From Datnioides undecimradiatus (taxonomy: Eukaryota; Chordata; Actinopteri; Lobotiformes; Datnioididae): a stretch of DNA of 64,000 nucleotides. The DNA is taken from positions 248,001 to 312,000 of the forward strand of contig WARS01000036.1 in the NCBI GenBank assembly GCA_008933995.1, read 5' to 3'. The position numbers and the translations under genes were made by a program. Every line of letters starts with the position of its first letter. The stretch's first letter is position 1. Below the pieces are notes generated by a model. That model saw only the letters and a list, made by a program, of their open reading frames with translations, ran no database searches and was not told the origin of the DNA. Positions 13,501 to 27,903 of this stretch are shown piece after piece.

Positions 13501-16500
13501 TTGACAAAGACCCTTTAACATAAAGATGGTCAGAAAGAGGTGAAAGCAGCAAACTTACCCCACCATCGGTCCACCTCGATCCAAACTGTAGACCTGCCTG
13601 GGGTTGAGTAGGTACCTGAACTTCCTCAGTACCCTGGAGGAACACAGAAAGACAGGGGACAGAAGAACTCAAATAGTTAGAAACAGAGTGGGAACCGTTT
13701 GAGTACACTGACCAGCACACACGACATTGAGGGTTCAGTGATCTGGCAGGCTGACTGCACACCGCGCTGTGGCTGGGTGAGCGTCATTAAATCTCTGTGA
13801 TCTGTGTAATCACGGTCATTCTGAGGCATGTCAGATGGTTCCGCGAACGCCTGGTGAATCACAAACTCTGTGATGTTAACAGAGAAAAAAAATGCGAGAC
13901 ATGTGGCTGACTCACATCTTCCATCTTCGCTGCTGTCACGATGCAACCTTTGGAGGTGACCAAACAATCATCGCATTTTCCCAACAACTGGCAACTGTTG
14001 CTCAGGGCAGGCCGAAATGACATGATGTTTGGTGTGATTCCCAGCCCACAGTCCTGTCCTATGACGAGTGCCCCTTCATGAGCGCCATTGCTGCTCAGTT
14101 CAGTTCATAGTGGCTGTTATTTAACTCTTATTAACAGAAGAGTTGATGCAATACTGGATGTTTAGTCAGCTCGTAGTTTGTATTCATACCGCAACATGAT
14201 CCATTACTTTTAGTGACATGGTTCAACAGTTTGATTGTTACAGTTATTTATTAATTACTTTTAGCTGAATCAGTTCCTCTGCTGACTAGTTTTCTATCTT
14301 AATTGGAATAACGCCTAAATTAATTATTATGTTGACTATGTGCATGTGTTATTCAATGAAATCAGATGAGAGATCTATAATCTCTCCGAATTTCACAGTG
14401 TACAGAGTTTTTAAAGCTAGTGTCTGGTGTGACACTCCCACAGTGGAGCACTGGTAGCAGTGTGTTTTATGTTCACCAGCAGTGATTGGTTCACCAGCAG
14501 CCGTAGCTACAGAGCAGACTGCAGCAGCGAATAGGGTGGCTGAGCCTACGGCGGGGCAACAGTGTTTGTGTAATTACTCTCGCTGCAGGAGGGGGGAGAC
14601 AAAATCCCATAATACAGCCTTAAATAATCTTTTCTGAAGTGGTGCTCCAATTTTTGAAATATGCATAAAAATGTTGATTTTTCAGGAAAAAAGCTCTGAT
14701 GCAAAATAGAAATAAAGTCTAAAGAAGTGCAGAGTTTCACTTGACGTACTATCTATCTATCTATCTATCTGCTCTGTCTGTTCTATCTATCTAAAAAGTC
14801 TACGATGGACTGATGAAGTTGCTGCATCACCAATCAAACTAAACATGTTCCCATGTTCAAACAGACAAAAATAGCATCACAATAGCCTCTGTTTCCACGT
14901 TCAATGGGACTTTTTTCTTCTTGTAATGTCTAATAATAGAGAATAATTTCCTTTCTGATGGTAATAAAGAGTGTGTTGCTATGGTAATGTGTCAGGCTGA
15001 GGCAGAGCAACAGAGCATGATTGGTCTGATGTAGTGTGGTAGGTGGGGAGGAAGCATTGCAGAGCATTGCAGCATTGAGAGGGACAGCAGGAAGGTGCAG
15101 AAACACTGTGACAGAAATCAGTTCCCACAGGTGTGCTGTGATGGTCACATAATGGCCCAACACACCTCTAATAACTGTCAGGAGTTAAATCCACAGCCCG
15201 AGTTTCTCTGAATGATTGTTTTCTCGTGGTTTCGGCCAGATTCAAGGCACTAATGAACTTTGACCCGGAAAATAACCAGGTTTCATGGTGTTTATGTGAC
15301 GCTGTGAACAACTTGACTTTCTAACCTCTGCTCTCAGCCTCCATGCATGATATTGCAGTGTTTGTAGAAGACCACAGTAAAGCAGACCACCTGGACAGCA
15401 GAGGACCCGTGGGTGACAGGAACTTACCGCTCCCCCTGCCTCCCTCCACTCTTGGGATTGACCATGACCAGGAGCGGGTGAGTTCCTGGGAGAGGGGTGA
15501 TCTGGATACAGGAGGGAGAGACAGACCGAGGCATCTGTTAACTAGCTGCGCGAGGGAACTTGGTGTTGGACGACCGCTGGGTTCTGGACAACATCGTACC
15601 TGCAGCGCTTGTCCGTCTCCAGGGGAGAATTTGAAAGTCTGATTGGTGTCATCAGGGCTGGTGCTGGGTGGCGACTCCCCCTCACCACGCTTTACCACAG
15701 AATGACGATCCTGTGAAAAGAGGAAGACGGAGACTGATGGACAGGACACACACACAGAAAACTCCTATTTTTGAGTGCACTATCCCTTTAAGAATCAACC
15801 TGAACTGTAAATATTCTGCAGGTGCATCTCTCCTTGTATTAAGGTATGAAATGGCCAGTTTGGAAATGGATAATATGCGTACAAATCAGCCTTCCAATGA
15901 GACACTTGTGAGGAAAATTGAGAAGTCAGAGCACAAACCTGAAAATAGAATCATCACTGGGCGTGAAATTGAGGCAGGTGTTTGGTGGACATTGATCTGA
16001 CACGAATTGTTAGAGGGAACCCGTTGCCACATGATGCTAATACAGCCAGCTCAGTCATCAGTCCATACATTTTCCAGCGCCCGTGCAGGCAGTGTCAGCA
16101 GCTTTCGGCTCATTTAAATATCGAAACCTTCCCCAGTATTTGGCTAAAATGTTATCTCTGTCTGAACTGTGAGCTTGGCTCTGGATCGTCCTTGCTGCAT
16201 TTGCATTTCAGTTGCATAAACTTTGGGTACGGCGTGAACTGCACGGAGCTACAGCTGAAAAACGAATATCGGTGCAGGAGTGGTTTGATACAACAGCCCT
16301 GCAGTAAACCCAAACCTCATTAAACTTTTAAACTTCATTTTAGAGAAGTGTTGGTGTGTGTATCAGTTTAGCTGCAGTTTGCGGTGCTGTTAAATTGGAT
16401 TGGGGGTTCCTATTATTTTGTCCACTCCATTTATATCAGTGAGTGTAGGCTTAAGCTCACCAACACCTCTCTGAATATTACAGTGCAGCTCAACAGAAGC

Positions 16501-19500
16501 ACAAACTAGGTGGAAACCATTCCAGGATTTGTCCTTATTGGATAGTAGCAACAAATGTTGTCCTCATGAACAGTACAGGCAACGGTTGCTGCCGCGCAGG
16601 AAACGCTGTAACTATGTGGCAACCAAGGCTCTCTGAGCATAGTCTCAGTTGTACATATGTGCAGTCGTGTGTGTGGACGGCAGAGCAAAGCATTCTCACC
16701 AAGACAACGGGGCAGATGTACGAGGGCAACAGAGTGTGGTCCCTCAGGGCTCCTCCATCACACTCTGGCTTCACATTAGATGCACACTTATTATGGAGCT
16801 ACGGAGGAGAGGAGAGGCAGAAACATAAGAACTGTGGGCGTAATCCATCTGTAGGGGCTGAGTGCATCAAATGTTACCAGTATGAAACGCTACACTTTGG
16901 AGGTTCTTCATCCCGACAGCACGTACCAGGCTGAACGTTTCGCAAGCTACACAACATCAGCCAAAAAGACGCTCATCTGTATTTCTCTGCAGAGTATTTC
17001 TCATGATGAAAATGAGAATAACGGCTCCGTTAACTCAGGAGTTTTTAATGACAGCGGAAGCGTTGGGAAAACTCCAAGTCAGGGGTGACATCTAGTGGAT
17101 TTGAAAAGCGATAGCAAGTAATACCACGGCCAGAGTGCAGAGGTATGGATCACACAGAGGGGACAACAAGTTTATCACACAGTGCAGGTGTAATCGTGGG
17201 GATTTGCCTGATATTTGCTGAAGATTAGCACCAGTTTAGTGGGTACACCTAGCCAAATGCAATGCAGTCTAATTAAACACTGCTGTAATCAATCTGATCT
17301 TTATTAAATTCAGCTGAAACATTGACAACACTGAACTGCATCCCATGATACAGACAGGTGATTCTGTCATTCAGCCTACTCTCATTGATATAAACAGGCT
17401 GGACCAAACACCTAACTGCATTAGAGTTCGCTGGATGTACCTAATAAACTGCCAACTGAGGGTGAGCCCATGCAACATTCTGCTATGAGTCTGTACTCAT
17501 AAAACTGAAATCTTACTGATACTTACAATGCTTTGGTAAATGCAGCTCTAAGCATGGCCACAGCAGATTAAAGTGTTACCTGTCAATGGGAAACAACTCA
17601 CAGTGATCTGACACCACACACAGTGCAAGCCTGTTAGGCCCTGGTAGCACTTGATGCTTCTGTGACAGCGGTCGCACTTGGTAGGAGAGTTACCCTCCAT
17701 CCACACATGCTGCATAGCCTGTGGGGGCAGAGAGACAGAGCCAAAATTCAGTATTCAGCTTTATTTATCACTTAATAGTCACATCCTTAGCTTTCGATTT
17801 GCCACCAACAATTCTATATTCTGTATCTCTATGTTGGTCATTTACTCATTTAGTCTAAAACGTCCGAAAAATGTCAAAAAAATTGTTCAAAAGGTGAAGG
17901 TCACGTCTTCAGTGGGCTTGTTTTGTGTAATGTACGGTAAAATTTAAAAGAGTAAAGCAGCAAATCCTCATATTTTGAAAAACTGAGGATTTGTATGATG
18001 ATTTCATATCGATGGCGGCATATAGCCAGAAAACAATCAGTCTCGTATTATGATGAGAAAAGTCTATTGTTATTCTTGTTATAAGTTGTTTTTCAGGTCA
18101 CTATGTTACAGACCTATCATGGTAAAATGAGAAATGTTTTTAATATAACATTATATAGTCTCGTCATGAGGTGAAATGTGGATAATGTGATAACTGCTTC
18201 TCATAACGTGAAACATTATAAACAGATATGCTAAGGAATCCCTGTGACACTCTGGTTGTGAACTGGCACTTAGACGTTTATCAATGACCCAACCTTCAGC
18301 AAACAGACTGATGATCCTTCTGCACAGCCACATGTTAAATCCATCCTGCTGTTCCCACTAAGAATAAAGTAAAACTCATGCTAATGTATTCATTTATCTG
18401 ATTTCTGAGCATTATAAAGTGAAACAAAACAAGTCAATTGATCGTAAGGAGTTTTCTGAAGAGCTCTGACAGTAAGTTTTGGTCATAGCCTCGACATCTG
18501 AGAGTCTTGGGAGTCTAATCAGGTCAGCGCTGTAACACCGAGGGTATGAGGTGAATGTGAGTCCCTGTGTGACCTCACAGACCATCTCATGATCCCCGCT
18601 GCTCCGTGAAACAGGCGGGTCAGTGTTCCTGCCTCGTTACCCCCGCAGCATCACTCTGTGCTATCAGCGTGGCATTTTTGTGTGCAGAATGAAGCCTTTC
18701 ACGCATCGCGTTTGTTCTTACGTTGGTGTGTCTACGTGACTTGGCGTAGGTGCTGATGCAGGCCGCGATGTCTTTGGACACACACCGCTCGTGTACTGTG
18801 TACTTGCATACTGTGGGAAAACAAGGAGAGGCAACAGTTTGTTAAAGTCTCACAGTGCCACAGTTTACTTCCCATCACAAACCATCAACTATACAACATG
18901 CACCACACTTTTAATATTGAATTATATCTTGATTGGTCCTGTATCATCTTAATAACTGCAGGTAAACACATGGTTTGCAGGGAAATTAATAAAAGGTTTC
19001 ATCCCCAACAATAAGTGAGTACTTGCATTCAGCGGTGACAGTAACAGCCCCGAGAAGTGCTCCCTGGCAGAATTCAATCCATAATGAAATTACACACGAT
19101 AACATTGTTAATGTTTTTTGCACTGATGACTATGAGGACTTTTAATTGAAAAACAACATTGACTCAGAGGCTCTCAGGCAGAGCAACTTAAATTTGAGTC
19201 AGATGCACGGAGTAAAGAGAAGACGCAGATAGAGATGGAGGAGCAGGCAAAGAGATGATGACAGAGATGAGGAGTAGACACAGGGAGACAGACGGCACAG
19301 AGACTCACTGGAGCAGCAGAGGCCCTGCTTGCGGACTCCGAGCAGCATAGTATGGCAGTAGTTACAGTAGGCTGGTTTGTTGAAGTGCTTCAGACGCCAG
19401 ACATGCTGCCCATCCTCCTGTACATTCTACAAGGAGGCAACAAACGATAGATTAGCACAGAAAGTCTTCCACAACTAGAAGAGTGCAGAAAGTACTCAAC

Positions 19501-22500
19501 ATGCACTTCATCTGATTTATCAAAGGTGCACGTCTGAAACGTGGCTCAGGTAATGATCTGTAAAACAGAAAACACATGCAACAGAGGCATTAAGCCTGTG
19601 TTTTCTTATTCGACGGAAATTTTCCTGCTGTTTCAGATAATTCGATAAGGCACGATGCAAAACACTGAGGTTGTGACATCAGCTGGTTTATCATGCGCAG
19701 ACTGCGTGTGTAATATATCGCTATAAGTTAAACTTTTTACAGCTATAAAAACACTTAATAATGAAGTAACTACCATTATAATTACTATTGTTATCCTCAG
19801 TTCTTATCAATTCGGAAAGAGCGATTTTTATTTTGGCGCTCACCTAAACCTGTCAGGGGTGTCATAGGTCCCCTGTGCAGTTGTTTCAAACTACATCTCA
19901 CACACTCAAGCCTCGCTGATACATTTCCTCAGCTGGAGTGAACAGTATCAGCCTATAAGGAGAAACAAGTTGATGTACAGAGTGGTCCTTATAGAGTTTG
20001 ACCTACCAGAGAGCACTGATTAACTGATCAGCTGTAGCTTTGGTTATCAACCTTAAATATCCAGTATTAATAAAAATGTATTCTGTGCATTTGCTGCTTT
20101 TAATATAAGAAACCATATATTATATAACCATATATATATAACCAATTGGAAACATGCCATGACACAAAGTGATTGTTTCTAAGCAGCTCTAACACAGTTG
20201 AGCTGTACCGTACCGTGTCCATGCCCAGCAGGACCAGTAAAGGGATGGTGGTGAGGCCTCCTCTGATCCACTCCTCCAGTGTGACTGTCCCATCTCTGTC
20301 GTAGTCGATCTCCTCCATCATCTCCTTCAGTATCTGAAGTGACAGATTGACACAATACAGACCTCAAAGCCAAAGTCAAAGGCACAGACTGTGACCGATC
20401 AGTGAACAGCACCACAGAGAAGTCGGTTACGAGCAGACTGAGCACTGCGGTTCAGAGTAGAACTGGTTAAAACTCATTAGATAAGTGTTCCATATGGTAG
20501 GTTTTGACTCACTCTGTAAACATATATGTGTGCATTGCTCCTGTTAAATGAAAACCTAAATGCTGTTTATGCTTTATACTAAATAAATGCATTAGCTCTG
20601 ATGCTGTTTCATCAAAAATATAACAGTACACTCAGCTCACAGTTCAATCCAGTTTATACAAGTTGAACTAATGGGTTGAAATGTAATAAAACATGTGCTG
20701 TCACAGGTTTGTGCTCTAGAGTTGGTTGCAAAATGCATGATAGACTATCTGCAGATCTAGAGAGCAGGCGCTTTCCTAACAACCGAACAACAAGAGTGTG
20801 GTTTGTATGTGTGGCACTTTGCTGAAAGTTGCTCTCAGCTGACATTAAGGGTGAGTGAGCAATGACAGGGCCTTCACAGCGGGGCCCGTGTACACTTCCC
20901 TCCCGTTGTGCCTCGGACCTCAGCCGCGCGTTTGCTCACCGGCCGCAGTTCTGTTGAATCCCACTCCAGGTACTCTGCCACATGCACCATCTGATTAATA
21001 ATGCGATCCAGCTCCTGCAGGAAGGCAGAGACAAGACAAAAGGGCCACACTGGCTTTAACGTCCACCTTCCACCCCCATTTGAACATTTCCAACATGCAT
21101 GATCGGCTTAAAAACTGTAAAAGCTCTCCTGCTTGGGATGTGAATGATGTGCTCTGAGTCGGTGTTCAGAGTGAAATACAACATGTAACAAAGTCTGCGT
21201 GTTCCCTGAATATATAACATATTCACAGCGGAGATTGTTTATGTGATCACTCCGGCACATGGCTAACGTCAAACCGAACAGAAGCATTACAAATGACCTC
21301 ATGTAAACACGGCTGCTGTCACTGAGTGTTCAGGTGTCTATTCTTAGAGCTGCTGTGTGAAAAGGCCAGCGAGGGAGGGAGAGGCAGACAAAACACAGAG
21401 AGAAAGATGAGGATGGTGGGGGGGGGGGAGACAGAGATACCAAAGTAAAAAGAGACAGAGCCCACTCACCGAGCTGTCCAGAACCCCGTTGCCGTCTGTG
21501 TCGTACAGTCGGAACATGACTAGAGGGAAACAAGAGAACAGAGATCCCATGATGACTCACATACTGTCAAATAATTAGTGGCTCTCTGAAGCCGTAACGT
21601 TCGCTCTTGGACTCTCTCCAGATGGCCACAGGGTTAAAGAAGCAGAGCGAGCCTCTTCTGTACCAGGGCATGGGGACCAGTTAGCAGAGATTAGCCCTGT
21701 CAGTGTGAGCCAATATAGCATTAGACACTAAAGAAGTCAATTGGGCACAGCAAGGCTTAAGCATGTCACTGACCTGCCCTGTGTGGGAGGTGTAACCACT
21801 GTATCTAAGGCCCTGGGGACAGCCAGAGAGGGAGGGAACAAGCCTTATTACTTTTGCTGTCAACCTGAGCTGACATGCTGCTAGACAGGCTGTATAAGTG
21901 GCCTGAGCACATGCACACACTGCATGGGACAGCTGCTCCCACTTGACACCCCTCTGAGAAGAGTTGACCCTCCGCCTACATCCCCTAGCCCTGTCACTCA
22001 CACTCCAACTTGTCCTCCGGCGTCCCCCTCTCCAGCAGGGAAAGGTAGCAGACGATGTCCTTGAGAAAGACCACCTGGGGCGACGGCAGGGGGGAGCCTT
22101 TCTGGGGCGACGGGCTCCTCCGCAGTGACAAATGCTTCTCAGAGTGGCTCCTCTCTGTTGATGTACAACACACGTGTTCAAAGCTACTCACGGCACCCAT
22201 CGCTCTGTCCACTGCGCTGTGGTTCCTCGGGTGAAATTAATGGAATGAACAGGGTTGAAACACCAGCACCTAAATTACATTAGTATTAGTTTGACAGTCG
22301 CAGGGAGCTCTGATCGCAGCGCAACAGGTGGAGACAAAACAGAGCAGTGGAGAACAAGTAGACAAAACACTATTTACAGTACAGACGGGCTGCTGACCAA
22401 AACAATATGACATCATGTGAGGGGGGTAACCAGTCTGAATAGCCTTAACTGGATTAGCAACACCTAGATGGAGGGAGTCATGGTCAGGTCTGTAAAAGCA

Positions 22501-25500
22501 CAGCACTGCAATAAACCCAAAGTCTATTTTTACATGATGCCACTCAAAACAAACCCGCTTTCTGCTCATCTCTCCATGTAAAACATGTTGTCACGCCTCC
22601 TCAAGCTGCTGAATAGCCTTACCGTTCAGTTTTACTGCAATAAAAAGGCGATAATATACACCTGAGAGGTCACAAACGCAGAGTAACACTAAAAGTATTG
22701 TGCATTAATTGTAACATTAGCTAAATCTGATCAGTTATGCCTCCCCGGGGTTTGTGCTTTTATCTGCTAGCATTAAAAGCAAGTAGCTGCAGCTTAATGA
22801 ATCCATGTGCCAGAGGTCTCAGGCCCCGTCTGAAGATGCTTTTGAGTTTATATTCCTGAAAAATGTTCCGGCGCGACTTTAGCGACATAAAATCAGTTTG
22901 GGTGAAGAGTGAGGACATTGAATCCAGGGTTTACATCAGTTTAGCTCCAACCCCATTCAGACATTTATCCATCCCTTTACCCTGGAGATACTCCAACCTA
23001 GAGATGTCTCGTTTCCCATTTAGCTTCGTCTGTCTGTAAAAAGAGTCCATTGTTTGCATTTTGTAGCACAAAGTTGCAACTGTAACATAAGTTAATAACT
23101 TCAGCCACAGTAGCCGCAGCCCCTCTGGCCTCCCGGTACCTGCCTGCTGCCTCAGGACCACCAGTCATTCTCAGAACTCATTGATAAGAGCCTCATTGTG
23201 GTCCTACAGCCTCTTCTGCTCAGTCTTGTGTCAGTGTGGCTGGCCTCACCTGGTGAAAGTTTGGGGGACACTGGCGACCTGGCAGGACCAGTGTTGGGGG
23301 TCAGGGCATTGCTGGTTCCCTCTGAGGTTTTGACCTGGGTGCAGGGTGATCGGTTGGGCCCCCCAGGTGTATGGGTCCCTGTCCCTGAGCGCTGCGAGGA
23401 GGACCGAGATGAACAAGGTGAGGTGGTGGCTCCTGAGCCTGCTGTGCTCATCACACTGGAGTGCTCCGGTGTGTGTCGGCCCATCGCAGACAGGATGCTT
23501 TTTCCGTTCATCCCTGTTGGTGCCGACACCAAAAGAAACAGAGGGAGAGAAAAAGAGTGAGCAGCGAGGATGGAACAGCCATGGGTGAGGGAGGGGAGGT
23601 TTGATGCACAATGAGTCAGTTAGTGATATGGAGCAACATAAAGAAATACTGTAAAACTTCACAACAGTCCAAATACAGAAAAACTCAGGATGCATAGAGG
23701 GACAGGAAGCAGGAAAACTACAACATGGCATTAAAACCTTGCACAGGTTCACAAAGCACAAAGTCACCCACTGATCCACAGGCAAAATACCATGAACTTA
23801 CATCAACACAGCAAGAGCACACCAAAGAGGGAGCAGCAGGTTATAGTCAGCAGGACTCTTGCGCCATTAGGACGACACCACCCTGATTATATGGGCTAGT
23901 CGGCCCGCTCTGGTACCTGTAATGGGGGCACAGGCCACTTCGGTCTGAATAGAGATGCCTGCGTCAATGGAGCGGGCTTCTGCCGTCAGTCATTGTTTCA
24001 AGAAAAAAGTAGCAGCGAGAGTGAGTGAACATTGGTTCAAACTACTAAAACTGGAAGGCAAAGGGTGTGAGGAGAACATTCTTAAGAGACAAGAAATCCA
24101 GTTTCTATGCTTCTACCTCAATCTGTCATAATCAGCAACCATGATAAACACTGCTGTTATGTATCAAAAGGAAGGAGAGAGTGATTAAAGAGAAAGAAGA
24201 GAAAGAGGATTATTAGCATATTGCATATGATGTATATATTCTCTATAACTCTTCACACAGCATGAATGGTTTCTTTCCACACAGGAAGTGGATGAAGGAT
24301 GATGAAATGATGAAAACAATAAAGGGAACTACTGAAGGATTCGATGAGCACGGTGAGCAGCTCCCTCCAAACTGGTTCATATCATGTTATTCAAGATTAC
24401 CACCAGGTGTCAGTGCAGCCTCTATCAACTGTCTCCCAGTGAGCACAGGAACCCTAAACACACACTGAATCCATTCACAACAACTGGTCAGCTCTGTGAA
24501 GAACCACAGGTTGGGCAAATTTAGTGGCAAGTGAGTTATGCATCGTCTGTCACTTGTGTCTGTGTTTTTTGAGTTACACTCATGACACTTTGTTTTTAAG
24601 TAGGGGATCATGAAGAATGTCCATCTGGAGCAGAGCAGGGTGTGTGCAGAATAACTTTATGTGGATGTGACAGCTGGAGGTTAATGATGAGATTACTGCA
24701 GGAGAAGCAGCAGGGTCATCGCAGATTAGTTACTATCGGCATTTACTCAGACTCTGCTGACCGTACATTATATCCTAATAAACTGCCTGAAGCATCCATA
24801 CATGCATCCATTCCTGCATCCAGGTCAAGTCGCAGTGACAGCAGGTTGAGCAAGGTGGTCCAGACGTCTTTCTTCCCAGCATCGTTTCCCAGTTGCTTCT
24901 GGAGATCCCGAGGCATTTCCAGACCAAATAAAATATATGATCCCTCCAGCAATTTCCATCTATCCGGAGATCTCTCCAGTTGGACTTGCCTGGAGAACCG
25001 AGACGCTGAGGAGGTGGTGCTTTCTCCTTTATGTGAGCAAGCAGCAGCTCTACTCCAAGCTTCTGGATGTCAGAGCTCCTCACCTTGTCTTCAAGAGAAA
25101 GAATAGCCACCTTATCGTTTCTCATTTCTCCTGCTTATATCTGCAATCTCATTGTTTCTGTGACTACCCAAAGCTCAGGACCATAGCTGAGGGTAAATCG
25201 TGAGCGTTCCATTCTGTCGCAGCTCTGTCAGTCCAGCACAATGCCTGCATTACTGCTGACACCGATCCCCCTATCCGTCTCCACTGTTGAACCTCACACA
25301 AGAACGAGACACAGAGAAACTTAAACTTCACTTGGAACAGCAGCTCACTCCCACAGCTGCTGCCTCAAACAATTGGTCTAATTTGTCAATGGATTAATCA
25401 TTTCAGTCATTTTGCACCGTTCTTTAATTTCACTGTCTTTGTCATGTGTGACAGAAAACTGAATAGCTCTGAGAACTTGAGGATGCTTCCTAAGGACTGT

Positions 25501-27867
25501 GGAAAATTATAGTGGCTATTTTCATATTTTTGTGAAACTTCATTGACAAAGCTGCAGATAAGTTAAGTAATTAGTTCAAATTAGGTCTCAATTAACATAA
25601 TTTTTGTGATACTTAAACTGCCCCAACTGGTTAATTCATCAAACGGACACATGCAATTAAAAGTAAGATGTCTAGCAGTGCTATGGATCTTTCTTTGAGA
25701 GAGTCCCATGCACGACACATCCCTGCCAGTTGTTACCAGTCGGGATAATGTAGCGAGATGCTCTGTCCCACCAAAGGCATAAACGAAGACTGCTTTAACA
25801 ATGCATGTTTGAAAGCCACTTTGCAACTATCTCATAAGGAAGAAAACGCATTCAGCACGTCAACCTCAAGGATACAAACAATGGGTTTGGGGAAACACTG
25901 AATGCTAACATGATTTTACTTTGTTTATAAGAATACCTTCAAGTTTGAGGACGCCAAAACCAACGCACGCTCTAAACGAGATGCAGGATGCATGAGGCAG
26001 CCATCATGCACAGAACTGTACGGTTCAAAGCAAGTGCATCAGAGTCCATGAGGAAAACTGGTAATGACTGAATCGACTGAAGCTCATCTGTTGCTATCAG
26101 GGATGCAACACCCACCTGCAAACAGCTCACAATACATGATGGAGTGGAACGATGACTTTACCGCCATCTCTGTCCTACACAGCTCACGCTAAAGACAGCC
26201 TCCATGGCGCAGAGAGGGGACGGCGTGGCTCCGGATGAAGTCAAAGCTTGGATGTCACAGACTGAACTAACTGAGGCACTGGGAAACTCAGCACCAGCGC
26301 TGCTACACAAAGTGACACGCTGTCACTCACATTTAGCCTCTCTACACTTGTTGCCTCTTACTTTTATCAGCGTTCTCCCACAGAAATAGATTTCTAATTC
26401 AACAGTCCATCTGTCTCCTCAGCTGCTCTGCAGTAAGGAGCAGACAGGCAGAGCCCAGCGCCAAGGCCCACGCAGCACAACCCATGGAAGGATGGAGGCA
26501 GACACAGTTCACATACTGCACAGTGCAAGGTGCAAGAGAGCTGCACCACCCAGAGATTTCTGTCTTCTGCCCTGGACAGTGTGAAGTAAAGGAGGTATGT
26601 AAATATAAACTCATTTGCAACTGGATTAAAGTGCAAATAAGTGGGAGCAATTAAGTAAATAAACATTCTTGACCCAAAAAGACAGAAAACTAAACAAACA
26701 AGCCTCCTTCCATGGCGCCGTGAAATGGTCTGTGATCTGGAATGGTCTGCTGCTTGTGGAAGGAGGAAGAACAGGCCACAGGTGGAACGTAAGAACAAAG
26801 TGCAGTAAATCAGGTGAAATCAAATCACAGCCTCACCAGAGCCGGTCAGACAGCTCTTTCTGGGCTGCCTTTGACATGGACTTAAGTGTCAGCAATGCTA
26901 GAAACACCGCAAACTGCAGGTGACAGGACACAATGCTTGAGCTTGTGTGTGAGCTGGCAGTGAATCTGCTCATGAACCCCTGCAGATTATTTCAGGAAAG
27001 GACCTGTCTGAAGTTTTGTGTTAAGAGCAGCCACTCCAACGTCTTGGATTGACTTGCTGTATTTCAGGTCATTGCTGTGCTGCATCATTCCATGAATGCG
27101 GCGAAACTGAAATGCTCTCACATGGAAAGTAACTGTAGCAGAGGTGATCTGCAGCGTGGGAAAACACAAACAAGCCTACCCAGCAAACTCGTCCCTGCAC
27201 GTGACTGCTCGGGAGAGCAGCCTCCTGTCTTGCTCTTGAAGGAGGTGAAGAGGTGCTGACACAGCTCCTCTGGGATGTCGTTCTCCAGGTAAGTGGTCAT
27301 GAAGAGCTGGAAGCCCTCATAATCAATGGGCTGCATGGAAAAGGAAAGAAGAAATGGGTTAACTGGATGACTGAGGTGCGCTTCTGAATTTAGACTTTGC
27401 ACCAACCACAAATGGACATTTAATTTGTTACAATGAAAGGGAGAAAGATGTGATGGACACTTGGTTCAAGTTGATCTGCCCTGATATGAAGACCTGCAGC
27501 CTTGATTTGTGGTCACATGCCAGTGTTTTCTTAAAAGTACCAGCTTAATGATGATATGGTTTGAAGCAGTTAAAAGAAAAACATGGAAATAGATTTTATA
27601 TTAAAGCTTTAAAGGTCAGTAACATGTCCAGAGCACAAAGTTTGTCAGACCAGTCAACTGGCCACCACAAAATGTCTCATTAAAGGTTAGCAGGGGCACA
27701 ATGGAGATGCTGGAAGCTGCATCCAGATAAAACCGTGGTGTTTGGAGGCCTGATGGCATAAAAGAAAACAAAACCATGTAAAGAAAGGAATACAGACAAC
27801 ATGTCATGTTAACGTTCCTGAGCCATAATGCCAAATACAGAAATAAAATGATCCTTCTGTTTACCTC

Positions 27868-27903
<36 letters not shown>

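Larger units (their letters stand above)
20334..22001 (-). other. Introns 6-8 around exons 7 and 8, nothing further seen
   Basis: The introns between exons 6 and 9 are short (455-606 nt). A G run occurs at about 21418-21428 within the splice-proximal part of the intron after exon 7. Nothing else stands out. Confidence 0.65.
23514..27179 (-). other. Intron 4
   Basis: A 3.7-kb intron carrying the Rex3 fragment and repeat copy 2. Near 24400-24413 the sequence CCACCAGGTGTCAG differs at one position from the CTCF core consensus. No exon is seen. Confidence 0.65.

Noticed and set aside
15321-15755. A 144-codon minus-strand frame crossing exons 14 and 15
   Set aside because: It reads through a 98-nt intron. 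The correct frame of exon 15 ([14 protein letters not shown]) differs from this frame, so it is a read-through artefact of exon 14.
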